Shown here: positions 1-13,200 of the stretch, piece after piece
How the letters are laid out: the number at the start of each line of letters is the position of its first letter
How positions within the stretch are numbered: the first letter of the stretch is position 1
NCBI GenBank assembly: GCA_027886175.1
Contig: JAJNNQ010000006.1
Location: 4,774,001 to 4,838,000 of the forward strand
Source of the DNA: Phylloscopus collybita
Lineage: Eukaryota; Chordata; Aves; Passeriformes; Phylloscopidae
Direction of reading: 5' to 3'
DNA: 64,000 nt
Made by a program: the position numbers and the translations under genes
Notes under the pieces: model-generated
The model's database searches: none
What the model was told of the DNA's origin: nothing
What the model saw: only the letters and a program-made list of their open reading frames with translations

Positions 1-3000
1 ATCTTACCTAAACCTTAATCACAATTCTAGGTGCCTCTTCTTGTAGCCAGTGAGAGCCAACTACCTCAATCATTTAAATATCAATGTGAGACTTGTGGTC
101 AACTGGAATCTACTCTTTGTCCTGGATGGGACCCCACAACTCTGTTGGAATGATTTTCGTCTCATTGCACCCTGGTTTGCGTTAGAAGAGTGGGAATTAG
201 GTATGTGGATGGGGAGCAGGAGGCATGGTGTTTCCCAGCAGATCCACACCATGCAAGTTTGATGTAGCCATGGAGGAGTAAATGGGAGGCTTGACTTTCT
301 AACCTGTAGCTAACAGATGTGGCTGCTTTTATTTACTGCATTGAAACTTCTGTTTTTTGGGTTTTTTTACTTTAGTTATTATTCTTTGATTGTTTTTTCA
401 GTGTAGAAGAATCTGACTGGAGCCCCTATTTATTACTTGTGATACGTCTTTTCCATCAAATGACAGATATCAACTGAGAACATTTTATTTCTAGTCTTGA
501 GAGCTTCACACTCATGAGAGTGGCCTAGAGGGACACAGCTGTCTTATTGTGCAGTGAACAGAGAATTATCCTCAGATGCATCCTGCTCAGCAAAGCCTTA
601 AATGTTATGGCCAGGTTCTTGAACTGGCATTGAAAATAAATGGAGAACCAACGGAAAATACAAGTTGTTGATATGACAGGTTGAGGTGGCTTGTCCTCTT
701 AAACAATTAATTTTTTATGTTCTGTGCATATTATGCTTGTGTCCCTGCCTGTTTTCTGCATAATGCTAAGTACAACAGTATGAGCAAGACAAGACTATCA
801 CACTGATGACTGCTATCCAATCTGACATTAAAAAAAAGGACAATGCTTATTGATATAAAACCAAGGAATTTCAGTTCCTTTCTCTGTATATCTGATGAGA
901 TCTTGAGACTCTGTACTACTTGAGTATATAGGGTATATAATTTAAGGAAACAGAAAATATTCCTAACATATATGTATTTGGAATGTTCTTTTTTCCTCCA
1001 AGCATCATATCCTTCTTCAGCTGGCTGACCCTGAATCAGCTAATCTTTACCCTTTCGATTTTGTGACAATTTTGTGACAACACTGCTTCAGAAGATGTAA
1101 GGCTATGGTCCATGAGTTTGTGGCCCATGGCAGCTCCACTTACACAATCTTTGTTATGCATGTAGCAAGCTTGCAACTCGTGGTCCCAGGAAGGACTATT
1201 CCTAGGAAGGCATTAATGTGTTCAAAAGAAGAAGGAAACTTTTAAAATTAAAAGGAGCAATAAATATACAAGTGACTGTCCATAAGTATTAGGTCCTAAT
1301 GAGCAAGGATGGTATGTCTCATAGTCTCTCCAACACTAGAAAGTTACTTTCACAGTTTTATCTGGTTTAAATCAGTTAAACCATCCTGGTTCCATACAGT
1401 ATCTTCTCTATTCTCTAGATGAGAATTTTAAAGGATGGATAACTTGTGATCCTTCAGCAAGTTTGTTCAGAAAGGTCAACTTTTTTTAATATGTTCTTTT
1501 AGGCACTTGAACCTACTCACCATAAAATTGAAACAGGGTAGAAACAAAGAGTAGATTCCAGGCAGGAATCATCTGGCTTAGTTTTACCTGTTGTGGAACC
1601 GCAGCCTAAAAGAAGAAGCTTGCTTCAGTTGGAAGGTAGGTCTTCACTAGAGATGTTTCCTAGCCCAAAAAATTGTGAATCCACACTGAAAAAACTGCTT
1701 AAAGCAAAACAAAAATATGGCAAATGCTATGGATTTTTTCCACATCTGAGTAAAAATAATACTTTTGAGCAGATGAAGAAGTGGGCAGTCACTTTAGCCT
1801 GTTGCAGGTTAAACAGCTTTCTGAAACTAGGCACGTCTTAACACAGAGATTTTTATGTATTTTTCCACAGATGCTGCAAAGAAAAAAAAAAGATAAATGT
1901 CTTCCTATGTCTTCTAAAATAATCACACCCTCTGAATAATAATTTCTGCTACATATTGGCAAGATGTTGCAAAATAACGTCCAGCTAATTACATTATCTG
2001 CAATTTTGGGGTTTTTATCTTTTTCATGTAAGCTACTTGTTTTGCACACAGAATGAATGAATGTTCATTCTGAGCATGCAAAAAGCATAGGCCTTAAAGT
2101 TTAAGCAGTAGGTTAGATTTTCAAGTTACCAAGCCAGATATACAGCAAAATGGAAACTATCATTGTGTAAAGGATGAGACGTGTATGTATTACTTTGCAT
2201 TTAAAAGTACATATTTTATTTATAAAATGTATTTACAGATAAGATCTTAGAAATTCCCCTCTTATTCATTATGTAGTGATTCATGTTTGTTTTACAGACC
2301 TGACCAGATTCCAGGTCCCATTTTGCAAGTAAATACCCTATACTTCATCATTCTGGGCTGAGAAAGTCATGCAGATTTCTGCTGGTTTTACTTTTTTTAG
2401 AGTAATGACTTTCTATTCCACCATTTAAAATTATTGGAGGGATATCAAACAATAATGCATTTTTCTTGCAAATTGTAAATGGTTACTGTGAAATAATTAA
2501 TTTCCCAGCAGAAAATTCAGACTTTTACTACACACAAACAAATTAAAAAGAATTTTAAAGATTCCTAAATCTATAAAGTCGTATTTCAAAAATGAAATAC
2601 ACATGCTATTGCAATATGCCTAGTCATATGTCTTAAAAATCCAAAGTTCATAACAGAAAAATTATTTTTATTTAGGTACCCTAGATAAAGTAAATAAACA
2701 TTCCACTCCTAAGGCATGAAGGCTGTTTCTAAACACCTGTAGTATTAGAGGAGATACATTATGAAAAAATGCAAATCTACTTTAGGAGGAATTTCTTGTT
2801 CCAGTATGGGGAAGATGGAAATTTTCTCCTTAATAGAACAGAAAGAAAAAAAAAAATCAGACATGAGGATTGCCAGTACTTACATGTGTTTAAATTCTTA
2901 CCACATCTTCGATTGATTGACATCTTCAATAAGCTGTTAATGACCCACTCCGTTTGCTTTAAATGAGCCTTAGATTTTTAGATCTGGTGATTTTTGTAGA

Positions 3001-5350
3001 ATGTTGAATTAAGTAGATTTAATTGCCTTTTTTTAGTTTTTGTTTTCATTTTAGTAATTCATCATTCAAAGAAATAGTACGCTTTGCCATCATAATAAAG
3101 TTTCTCCGTAACCTTTCTTTTGATTTGAGTTCTAGATGCAAAACTGAGTACTAGACATAATGAGACAGTATTCTTCCCTGAGCTAGGCTGTGTGTATTAG
3201 GTAGCAGTTATTCATAAAAAAAGAGCCTTTCTCATGCTTGATTTCAGTGTTTTAAGGCAGTAATTTAGCAGCTGTCTTGGAAAGAGCTGTGAGCATGTTG
3301 GAAATCAAAGATGACTCTGGTTCTTTGCATGAGATGGGTTGGTACTGCATTTTTATTAGCATATTTTCTTTCCTTCTACTTTGATACTTTCAGCCCTTGG
3401 ACCTCAGAGCTGAGAAATATAGCTGAGAAATATATAGATATAATATATATATCTATCATGCCAGATAAGGAAAACAACGTAAGTGATGATGCAAAATATT
3501 ATTTTCTCTGACAGTGAACAAGCAGAGACTGGCTCGTGTAAAACAAGTTTTTGCCATCTGACTTTGATGGGCTATTCTCACCACAGTGATACCTGCTGTG
3601 GGGCAGTGTTATATTTAGTTGCACTGTAATAGCATTTCTTTCAACAAGCGAATTGCATATCATAGAGATGTGGTGGCTCAGGCGACTGTGGCTATTAGTA
3701 CACAATCAACATTTTATATTCAGACATGAAAATCTGTATTGGTGCCAGACACTATCTAACCTGTGATTGTGGTAGAGGAAATTATTGGTGAGAGTGCTGG
3801 TAAACTGAGGAGCTGGATATCACGCTGCCTATGAATGTAAGACTTTGTTGCAGCAAAACAAGTAGAACCCTAACTCTCCTCAGCATTAATGAATAAAAAC
3901 TTAGAAGACATGATAATTATTGAGCTCTCCTACTTCCATTCACATTGGACACTCATATGGGCAGAACTTTACTATACAAAATCTGAACTCAGTCCTCTGA
4001 CGCAGACTTGCACACCAGTCAGCTTTCCACGAGTGCTTAGCTAGCTCACGTCCGCATAAAGTGGAGTGTGTACAACTGCAGTTCTTACATGTACATCGTG
4101 GAAGATGGAAATCTGTGTGAACTTGAACAGAGGACACTCCCTGTGCCTCTCTGGATAAATTCTCCAGTCTGTACTTCCCTTCAGAAGGAGGATAGCCAAG
4201 GACTGCACTTCTCTGGTAGCCACTGCACTTTGGAGAAAGGGGAGTATGCCATTAGCTGAGTTAAAATGAAATACAATATCCTGTTTAAAGTAGTCACCGG
4301 GCTCTCTGTGACCTCACCCCTGCATGACAGCAGCTAATCAGAGTTATCTGGTAGGGTTGTCCCCTCATGTAAAATTCCTATCTGCTGAAAAAATGACATA
4401 TGATCTTTCATCCATCTTTGTGTGTCCAAGAAGCATAAAATCTCTTGGGGAAGTGGGGGAGGGGCAGAAGGAGTAGCAGACTAACCTTCGCAGCTCGATT
4501 ACAGAGAGAACAATTTGTTTTTGTAATTAGAGCTCAGCAGTGATCTCTGTTTCACTGATACTCAGCTCGGTGTAAACAGAACTCAATTTTGACAACTGTT
4601 TAGCTCACGGCACAGTTTTAAAGTATTAAAGGATAATGGAAGACTTATTAGATTAGCTTTTGCCATGATCTTTTAGTGTCCCAGATAATTATTATTTGTT
4701 ATACAGCTGAATGGTTTAGGCTTGTGTTATTATTATGCATGCATTTCTGCATAATACTTTATCTGCTATTGATGGGCACTAAAATATGTATTAGGAGGTA
4801 TACATTTAGTCAGATTGCACAGATATTAGTGGTATTTTCAAGTGGATCAAATTGTTCTTTTTGTGATTTTTGATTTTGTTTCCGTCATAACAGTTCTTAG
4901 TTCCTGACTTTTATTTTTAAAAACCTGTACAGTTATCCTCATCACTATTCTTATTCACATTTATGTGACTTTTACCACAATCCTTTGATCCAATCATGAC
5001 ATTACATTTCTCCCCCAGCATTTTAACATTCCCTCTGATTCATGTGTTTTGGTGTTGCATAACTTTTTCTTACAGTATCACCTTTTCTATCTTTCTTATT
5101 TAGTATTTTAAATCATTCCCGATAATCACATACTGTTTTTTAACTCATTATTTGACTTTTCCTCTAATTACCTTTTAATTAGGGTATGTTGTTTCTACCT
5201 CTGATCTTATAATTAGCATTTTTCCTTTTGATCACCTTTTGTCTCATTTTGCATAAGATATGTATTTTTAATCTTTTCACCACTTTTCCCTACACAGTTT
5301 TATCTTTCTTATTTTTATTTTTTCTGGCTAACCTCATTCCATTACTTTGA
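1..5350. other. Unique AT-rich intronic sequence
   Basis: No gene or recognisable transposon except a possible 45-base CR1 relic near 496-540. There are T-rich runs and an AT-rich inverted stretch near 3430-3460. Small ORFs (under 90 codons) show no recognisable domain. Confidence 0.6.
496..540 (-). repeat. Possible CR1 relic
   Basis: The phrase ctcatgagagtggcctagag is almost identical to part of the CR1 copy at 7979-8000. The flanking gagagcttcaca also matches if about 16 bases are deleted. It is too short for certainty. Confidence 0.4.
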
Positions 5351-5867
5351 CTCCCTATCCTGGTTTTGGCTTGGAAAGAGTTCATTATCTTCCTAGTAGC
5401 TGGTGCAGTGCTGTGTTTTGTTTCTAATATGAGAATGATGTTGATAACACACTGATGTTTTTAGTTTTTGCTAAGTCGTGCTTACCCAAAATCAAGGACT
5501 TTTCAGCTTCTCCCAAAGGAGAAGGCTGGAGGGATGCAAGAAGCTGGGCAGGGGCACAGCCAGGACAGGTGACCCAAATTTGCCATGGAGATATTCCATA
5601 CTGTATGGTGGAATGTTCCGCATATAAAATATGGGGAAAGCTTGGGAGCTGGTTGGGCACTGGTCATTGAGTGGTGAGAAGTTGCATTACACATCAATTT
5701 ATTTTCATTTTCTGACCCATTAAACTGCTTTTATCTCAACCCACATGTTTTCTTACTTTTTTGTTTGCTTGTTTCCAATTCTCTCCATCATCCTGCTGCA
5801 GTGGGGAATGACTGAGCAAAACTGAGTAGTGCTTAGTTGCCATGTAGGGTTAAACCATGAGACTCCC
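5351..5867 (+). mobile_element. ERVL-type solo LTR with 5-bp target-site duplication
   Basis: The LTR proper is 5356-5862 (507 bases), flanked by a perfect 5-base duplication, CTCCC, at 5351-5355 and 5863-5867. Five-base duplications are typical of ERVL elements. Visible landmarks in order are a start reading tatcctggttttggc (the usual TG decayed to TA), the U3 phrase aaggacttttcagcttctc, a TATA box TATAAAA at 5623-5629, a poly(A) signal ATTAAA at 5719-5724, and an end reading ggttaaaccatgaga (normal terminal CA decayed). No viral internal region adjoins it, so it is a solo LTR formed by LTR-LTR recombination. It matches, from memory, the abundant avian LTR whose U5 ends in a TTAAACCACGACA-like sequence. 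Confidence 0.88.
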
Positions 5868-6357
5868 CTCTGATCAGAAACATTACTTCTAATCTTTTTT
5901 CTATTTCCAGAAAGTATTTTGCATACTGTATTGTCCTTGGTTACAATGATGTGATTTTCTATTTTTAGAAGTCTAAGTTTGCAACTTCTCGGCAGTTCTG
6001 TACAGATTAGGGCAATACTCTTGAAGGTGATTACATGATCACCCTGGACACAGCCTAAATTGCTGGAATACATGAGTTTTAAAATAAATTCTATAATGTT
6101 TTCACATTTGAATAATTGCATTCTCTCTTAAGGTTCATCAGGAAAGCAAATCTCTGTCAGTGACTAAGTTGGGTGCATTTAACAAGACATAAGTACTAGT
6201 TCATGAGTGAAATGTGATTGTATTTTCATTTTAGTCTCCAAATGAACATTGGTGGCTCATGTTATGAAAGCACAAAGACTCCTTAGGGCAAAGACAACTC
6301 TCTCAAGGTTAATAGCCCCAAATCTGTCCTGCCCTAACCATCTTTTTATGTTTTGGG
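5868..6357. other. Unique intronic sequence between LTR and G/T tract
   Basis: About 490 bases without a recognisable gene or repeat. The 122-codon antisense ORF at 5753-6121 begins here and runs into the LTR; it has no recognisable domain. Confidence 0.55.
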
Positions 6358-6707
6358 GTTTGGTTAGGGTTTTTTTTTTTTTTTATTTTTGTTGTTGTTG
6401 TTGTTGTTTGGTGTTTTGTGTTGTTTTGTTTTGTTTTGTTGGGGTTTTTTTTGTGTGTGTGTGTGTGTGTGGTTTGTTTGGTTTGGTTTGGTTTGGTTTG
6501 GGTTTTTTTGGGTTTTTTTGGGGGGGGTGGGTTGGGGGGTTGGTTTTTGGTTGGTTGGTTGGTTGGTTGTTGGTTTTGGTTTTGGTTTTGGTTTGGGGGT
6601 TTTTGGGTTGTGGGTTTTTTTGTTTGTTTGTTTGGGTTTTTTGGTTTGTTTTTTTTTTTTTTTTTTTTTTAGGTTTTTTTGTTTGTGTTTTTTTTTTTTT
6701 TTTTTTT
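6358..6707 (+). repeat. G/T-only low-complexity tract with G-quadruplex potential
   Basis: About 350 bases are almost entirely T and G on the + strand. The tract contains sub-blocks of GTT (6388-6410), TTTTG, a TG run (6451-6471), TTTGG, GGTT and TTTG units, with G-runs of up to eight near 6520-6542. It lies in the sense strand of the inferred PCDH17 intron, so the pre-mRNA would be G/U-rich here. It ends in a long T run followed by GCAG, which resembles a splice acceptor. Open frames through it (up to 210 codons) are artefacts of composition. Confidence 0.9.
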
Positions 6708-7570
6708 GCAGATTACTTCTTAAATTTATCTTTCAAAACAAGAGTCCAACAAGAAAAAAGTGTAACAGTAACTGTACTCTGTGATCCACCTCACCTCACC
6801 TCACCATTCTTTATCTTTTACATAATAATCTTCATGCTTCATTCCAGTGTGCTGCCATCCAGCAGGATGGTTTGTTGCTAGTTTTGTTCATGTCAGTTAT
6901 TTCATTCTCATGATTAGTATTCTTGTTTGTTCTTGCAAAATGTAGTAACTTAAAAGCATCCAGGCCTTTCAGCCATATTTTCAATTTGGAAGTGAAAGTC
7001 ATGTATCTATTTCTGAAGAAATCATATTTGTCAAATGGGCATAGAGCAAAAGAGAAGATTGCTATAATTACTGTGTAGTAGGAAAAAAAAAGGATTATAT
7101 TAAAAAAAATATATATGCATGCCTTGCACATATACTGCCAAGGTATCATGAAAAGAGCAGGTAGTTCTCTGAAAGTCAACCTTTTCCTACACTGCTTTTA
7201 TAATGTATTAGATATTTCTGTTCATTTTGTTGATACTCATCACAGCAGTCTCTGAGTACCTCCCAGCAGTGTATTAAGCTCTTGACTTAAGTTCTGTCAT
7301 TTTCTCTCTAGATGGACAAAACAGCTGAGTGTGCCGTTAAATTAATGCCTTTTTGGTACCCTCTGTCCCAAAGGACTCTAAATTTTGTTAAGATTTGTAG
7401 TTCTGGTTGAACTAGGACATGTCATACAAAGTACTGAAGACTGGAGCAAGGGTGTAACACTTGTTCCTTGGTTGAGACAGTTTTGTAGCCAAGGCTGTAT
7501 AGGCTGTTGTTTGTGACAACTTCATACTAATAAAGAACGTAAAAGTTAAGATACCTGACATGTGTATTCA
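6708..7570. other. Unique intronic sequence
   Basis: No recognisable gene or transposon. A short CTCACCTCAC-type repeat lies near 6786-6803. Confidence 0.5.
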
Positions 7571-8222
7571 GAGAATCATAGAATGGTGTGGTACATTTAT
7601 AGATCATCTAGACTAATCTAACAAAAGCAGGACTCAACACCCTCATTGTGAAAAAAAATCTTCCTTGCATCTAATCTGAACATATCTTCTTTCAGTTTAA
7701 AACCATTGGACCGTGGTTCTGTCACCACAGGCCCTGGTAAAAAGGCTTTCTTCATTTCTCTTATGAACCCTCGTATGAATACTGATAGGCTGCTGTAAGG
7801 TGTCATCAGAGCCTTCTGTTCTCCAGGCTGAACAGACCCACCTCTCTCAGCCTGTCCTCACAGGAGAGGTGCTCTAGCACCTGACTTTTTTTTGGCTCCC
7901 CTCTAAACCCTCTCTAGCAGGTCCATGTCTTTCTTGTGCTGAGATTAACAGAGCTGCACACAGCACTCCAGGTAGGGTCTCATGAGAGTGGCGTAGAGGG
8001 ACAGAATCCTCTCCCTTGTCCTGCTGGCCACGGGCTACCAGGATGCAGTCCAGGACACCATTGTCTTTTTGGGCTGTGAATGCACATTGATGGGTCATGC
8101 CCATTTTTTCACCCACCAGAAACTCTGAGTCCTTGTCAGCAGGGCTGCTCTCAATCCATGCATCTCCCAGTATTGATGCATTTCATTTGGCTTCTTTGAA
8201 GTTCATGAGGTTAAAATTCTTT
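7571..8222 (-). mobile_element. CR1 LINE fragment (3' region)
   Basis: It reads as the reverse complement of the avian CR1 3' end. It begins with aatcatagaatgg and continues through the cagcctgtcctcacaggaga and caggtccatgtctttctt blocks to the start of the reverse-transcriptase region. It is old, with several small deletions. A 26-base poly(A) tract follows at 8257-8282. No functional ORF remains. Confidence 0.9.
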
Positions 8223-8256
8223 TTCCTAAGTTTTGGTAGCCAAAGGGAAAAGAAAG

Positions 8257-8282
8257 GGGAAAAAAAAAAAAAAAAAAAAAAA
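8257..8282 (+). repeat. Poly(A) tract
   Basis: A run of about 24 A preceded by A/G-rich sequence, immediately beyond the CR1 fragment. Confidence 0.9.
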
Positions 8283-9944
8283 GACACTTATTCAGATAGT
8301 GTTTGAATCTCTATATCTAAACCCACAGACTAGGTAGGGAGCATAAAAAGACCAACCTGTCAATTTACATGTCTAAGCAATGTGGCCCTCCCAGAACACA
8401 GATTATTTTATTCTGTATACTGGTAGAATTTCAGCCCAGGAGACTAGCATATAGTTGTGAGAGTTTCACAATACCTTTGTGAGTCTTTTAAGACCATTTG
8501 CTCTGCTGAACTAGTAAATATGCCTTCATAAGCTGATGTTTTCCAAGTATCTCCCTGGTGAAGGTAGCATCATTTTCCTGAGATAAAGAGAGAAAAAGCT
8601 GTCAGCTAACGCAAGCTGTTCTCTTTTTAGTCCATACTGTATGAATTATATCAGGTAATATACATGATATATGGTCTAATGACGATATTTAGGTAAGACC
8701 TGAAGGTACACTGATAATTATACTGTTCACCGCAAGTGCAGGTCTCTAGTTAGGTACTACTATTGCTCATTTCTGACACAAAGGTCTAGCACATTCTCCC
8801 CAGACCAAAGAAGCTAGATAGATCTTGTGGCTGACAATATTTAACAACCCAGAAGTAGAGAAGTATAAGAATAATTAATGTCGTATTTTTCTATTTAGAT
8901 CAACACCCAGTGTATTGCCAAGTCTAGTCCACAACCCAAGTCCAGACTGGGTTATTTGAATATTGAACTTGTGTAGATTTTTTTTATTTTTATTGTTAAT
9001 TAACATTTTACTGAGCTTACTCAGGATTTAGATGACTGGATAGAGGATGTCAGTTTTATTACAGTTGAATCTCAGCATTTTTTAGAATATTCATTTTGCA
9101 AAGAAAAGGGAGATGACTTATTTAAATGTCTGTTCCAGTTAGGATTGGAGCCAGCCACCTTCCAGTCAACGTTGTTTGCCTTCCTTAGCTGCAAAGGGCA
9201 CAATTCAGATTTTTTTGGATTAACATTTTCTTAGGGATGAATTTCTTTACTTTTTGTGAATAGCTATATTGAAGTTTGAGATTTTTTGGTAGACACACAC
9301 CTTGCATGATTCAATTATAAATGACATATAAATTCACTTCTTTTTGTATTATTTATTAAAATATTCATAAATAGGTACCATTATTTTAAATTACCATACC
9401 AGAACAGCTTGTTCTGTATATAAATATATATTTTATAATGTTAAGTTTGTAAAAGCAGCATTTTACAAGCAGCAAATACCAGATAAAACATTTTTTCTTT
9501 GACAACAATGTCAGAAAACTCCAAAGTGGAGAAATCTGGAGGTAAGAAAACAAATCAGGTCTCATGAGGGGGGAAGATCATTATCAGAATACATAGAACA
9601 GCACAAATATTGAAAATTGAAAAGTATTTAAATGATATATCAGCAAACCCTAACTGAGGCTTGCCAACTTTGTAAAATGTATATTTTAAAGGCAGGAAAA
9701 GTTCCCTTCACAGAGACAGGAAGACATTATTCTGAGAGGTATCGTGGCTTGGTAGAACTTTGCAGTGATCTTTTGTGTATGTAGTAATTATATTTTTACT
9801 TTTGTACATGAAAGATTACCTAAATGAAATTGCAAAATCTCTGTTGTTGATGAATACTAGGAAAAGTCTTGAATTTCCAGTATTGAAAAAGAAGGAAATA
9901 AAAGAACAGACAAATTAAACCTGTGTAAAATATACTTTTCACAA
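8283..9944. other. Unique intronic sequence
   Basis: No gene or repeat recognised. AT-rich throughout, with A/T-only runs near 8980-9010 and 9340-9440. Confidence 0.5.
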
Positions 9945-10275
9945 TATCATAGAATGGTTTAGGATGGTTCTTAAAAATCATAAAACTTCCAACTCCCCTG
10001 CCATGGGCAGGGCATTTGCCACTAAACTAGGTTGCTCAGATCCCCATCCAACCTGTCCTTGAGCAGTTCCAGGGTTGGAGCATCCATAACTTCTCTGGGT
10101 AACCTGTGCCAGTGCCTCACCACCCTCACAGTGATAACTTTCTTCCTAATATCTAATCTACAGCTACTCTCTTTCAGTGTGAAGAAATTCCTCCATGTCT
10201 TGTCATTACATGCTTTTGTAAATAGTCTCTCTCCATCTTTCTTGTAGGCTCCCTTCAGGTATGATGGTGGTGTGC
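9945..10275 (-). mobile_element. CR1 LINE fragment (3' end)
   Basis: A near-continuous reverse complement of the CR1 3'UTR. It includes tatcatagaatggttt, ccatgggcagggc, ggttgctcagatccccatcc, gtgcctcaccaccctcacag and ctttcttgtaggctccct. It is the best preserved 3'UTR copy in the window. The antisense ORF at 10022-10303 is the CR1 sequence read by chance and is not a gene. Confidence 0.93.
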
Positions 10276-13200
10276 AGAAAATCTCTACCATAAACCATAG
10301 CACAGTCTTGTTTGTCCCATATAAAAGAGCTCTTTGTGTTTGTATTGAAGGTGCTGCTACATTTTTTTTTCCCTCTCTTTTTCACTTTTCTTCCCTCCCC
10401 ACCCCCAATTAATCTAATCATCTTCATTAAAGTGCAGTCTGGATGGATTAATTCCAAGAATCCCAATTTTCTAGGCATGCATGACGGCACTCTAAGTTTC
10501 AACACACTCCATGGCAGGTAGTTCTAAGCAGATTTTCAGGGTAATTTTGCGATATACAGGATGCAGGATGTCTTTCAGTTTCTTCCCACGTACTTCTGCT
10601 TCCAGTCTTCCTCTTCTGCTTTGATTCCTTTGCTGGGGGCAGGTGAGGACGACGTGGAACAACAAGAGTTTTCTGCAACTTCGATAATTTAAAAGTGCAA
10701 CTATCAAGATAGGCCTTTCAAGTATACTGAAGAACTCCTTCATGAAAATAATATTTTTTAGCAAAGTAATATTTTGCATTACAAAAGAATTTTTCTGTTT
10801 TGTATGCACATATTTATGGCTAACTTGACTGGGCACATTACAAAAGCTATCCATGTAATCTTTCATTATTAAAGCAGCTTCTAGCATTAAATAGCTGTTA
10901 AAAAATATCAAACGCTTTTTCTTACCTTTTGAAAAAAAGGGCATTTGAAAATGGAGTTTGGTTTTGATTGGGCATTTTTTTTTCTGGGTTTGGTCTTTTG
11001 TTCTTTGGGGTTACTTTTTAAGTTGAAGATGATTGTTAACTTCCTATCTTGGAGACAAATCAGTCATCTTTCAGAGAAACAAAGGAAAATTAAATAATTT
11101 CATAATCTGTATCTTTCCTAAATGTAATTATGCCCCTCAAAAAGATACTAATGTTTCAGATTTCTTTAAAACTCATATTTAGTTAAGAAACATCCTTTTA
11201 TCCATCTTTGTCAAACTTACTTTACTGGGTATGCCATTATTCAATGGCAGAATTTCTCTTTTACTTTAAAACAACATTTAAGAAGCTGCAGGTTTGTGGC
11301 CCTCTTAAAGAATAAATGTTTCATAGATAAACTAGGAATTTACATGTGTCTTCTGTGCTATTTAACCATTTAATTTTTAACTATTCATCATGTCTTGTGA
11401 GATAAATGAAAGCAAATAATATTTTTCCTTCAGCAGCAGCCATCAGATTATGTGGTGTCTCAGTAACAAAGGGTAGTATCTCATCCATATTGTATATAAT
11501 ACATTAAATATGGAGTGCAAATAAATATAAAAAATTCATGCAGCAGATAGGTTGAAAAATGTTAAAAAACAACATTTTTGCACAAGAATCCAGCATATAT
11601 GGAAAATATGCAATAGTTTTCTGCCATACGAAGAAGATAGAACTAAATCAATGACAGTTTGAATAAAAACCCCAAGTTGTCCAGTCCTCAGTTTTCAAAC
11701 AGGAGCAGTTACACATTATTAAACCCATGGGGAAAACTTTTACCCTTACCAGGCTTGCTAAGATTCATCTCATATAAACTCATTCACCATTGAAGGAATT
11801 ATTCCAACTCCGGTATTTATGTGAACCTGAAGATAGAATCCTCTAATTACAGTAGGTTGTACATTCAATTACACTCACTGTGTTTCGTTTACATGTACCA
11901 CATAAAATGAAATTCATTCTATTTCTGCATAGCATTGTCTTTTGTAATTTGTATCTTCTATTTTTTGTTTGTGTGAACTGAAGATTTCTAGGATTTTAGT
12001 ATTTTTTCCAAAGTTAGCCTCGACTTGTTTAAACATTTTTTTTCCAGATGAATTAAAATCCTTTATTTATCATAATAAGAATATCCTTTGGAAACTGAGG
12101 GGAAAACAGCATCTTGCGCCTGTTCCTCTGCATGGAGGAACCCTTATATTTTAGTGGACATTTTGAATATCTACCAGTATAAGATTTTGCCATCTCCGTT
12201 AGGCTAGATGTCTAAATGGCTAAATGAGGAATATTTATATATTTAATTTTATACTAGCCATGACTACTTTTGAGATAACTTTAGTCAAATAAAAAGAAAA
12301 GTGAACTTATCTTGGAAAAAGAATATATACACATAAACATGCTGAAAGACTGCAAACCTTTATACAGAATATCTTTAAAAGGTGTGGAAGTCTTTCTTGT
12401 GGCAGACTACTGATCTCAGTCAAATTTCTTCAACAGTATATGGAAAAACTCTGCTTTCCTGCTAAATGTGCTACATAACCAATAAAAGCCTTATAAACAT
12501 GTGCATTTTCCAGACCTACTTTCAGGTGCTTCCATATGTTATGAGAACATATTCAAGATCATGATAGAAATGTATACAAATTAGATGAGAAGCTGAAGGA
12601 AAAAAAGAAAAAGAAGGAAACATCTGCAGTGAATCAATGGGAAAAATGTTTAAGCTGTCTGTTATTAACTGCTCAACCTGTTTTATGCTGGATTTCTGCA
12701 TAATTATGTTACAGAGGAGGGGAGAAAACAGATGTTGAATAAAGATTGAAAATAAGAAAATGAGACTGTTAGAAAAAAATAGTTGTGGTTGCTCACAGCT
12801 AGACATTTTTTGGCAAGACTTTTAGACAGCAATCTATTTCTCAAATTCATTGCCCATTTCTGCAAGATTAATGTAAAACAAAATGTTTCTTTTTAAGTCT
12901 GATCAGCTGAACAATTATGCAGCTCCAATAATCCCCAAGTCAGTCTTTCAAGAAAGCAGCTGAATGTTTCCTCAAGCAGTTTCATAAATTAGATTAAATG
13001 AATATCATATCAGGTCAGAAACCCTATAAGCTCTTTTCATGGGAAGTTGTTGATAGCTTATGTAATTAGCTGCTTTCTTCATCCTTTACAAATATCCAAA
13101 TAATCCATACAAGATACATTTTTCATAATCTTTACAGAATAAATGCCATCAAACTATACTTGCATGTTTTCTATGTTTCTCACACTTGTGTCATGTTTTA

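Noticed and set aside
3505..3560. Possible earlier PCDH17 exon (reads DSEQAE in one frame, reminiscent of an acidic tail segment)
   Set aside because: The similarity stops after six residues and there are no convincing splice sites in the right frame.
6249..6881. 210-codon ORF, Phe/Gly/Val/Trp-rich
   Set aside because: It is the translation of a G/T-only simple repeat; composition alone keeps the frames open.
10492..10944. 150-codon antisense ORF
   Set aside because: No domain or homologue recognised; it lies in ordinary AT-rich intronic DNA.
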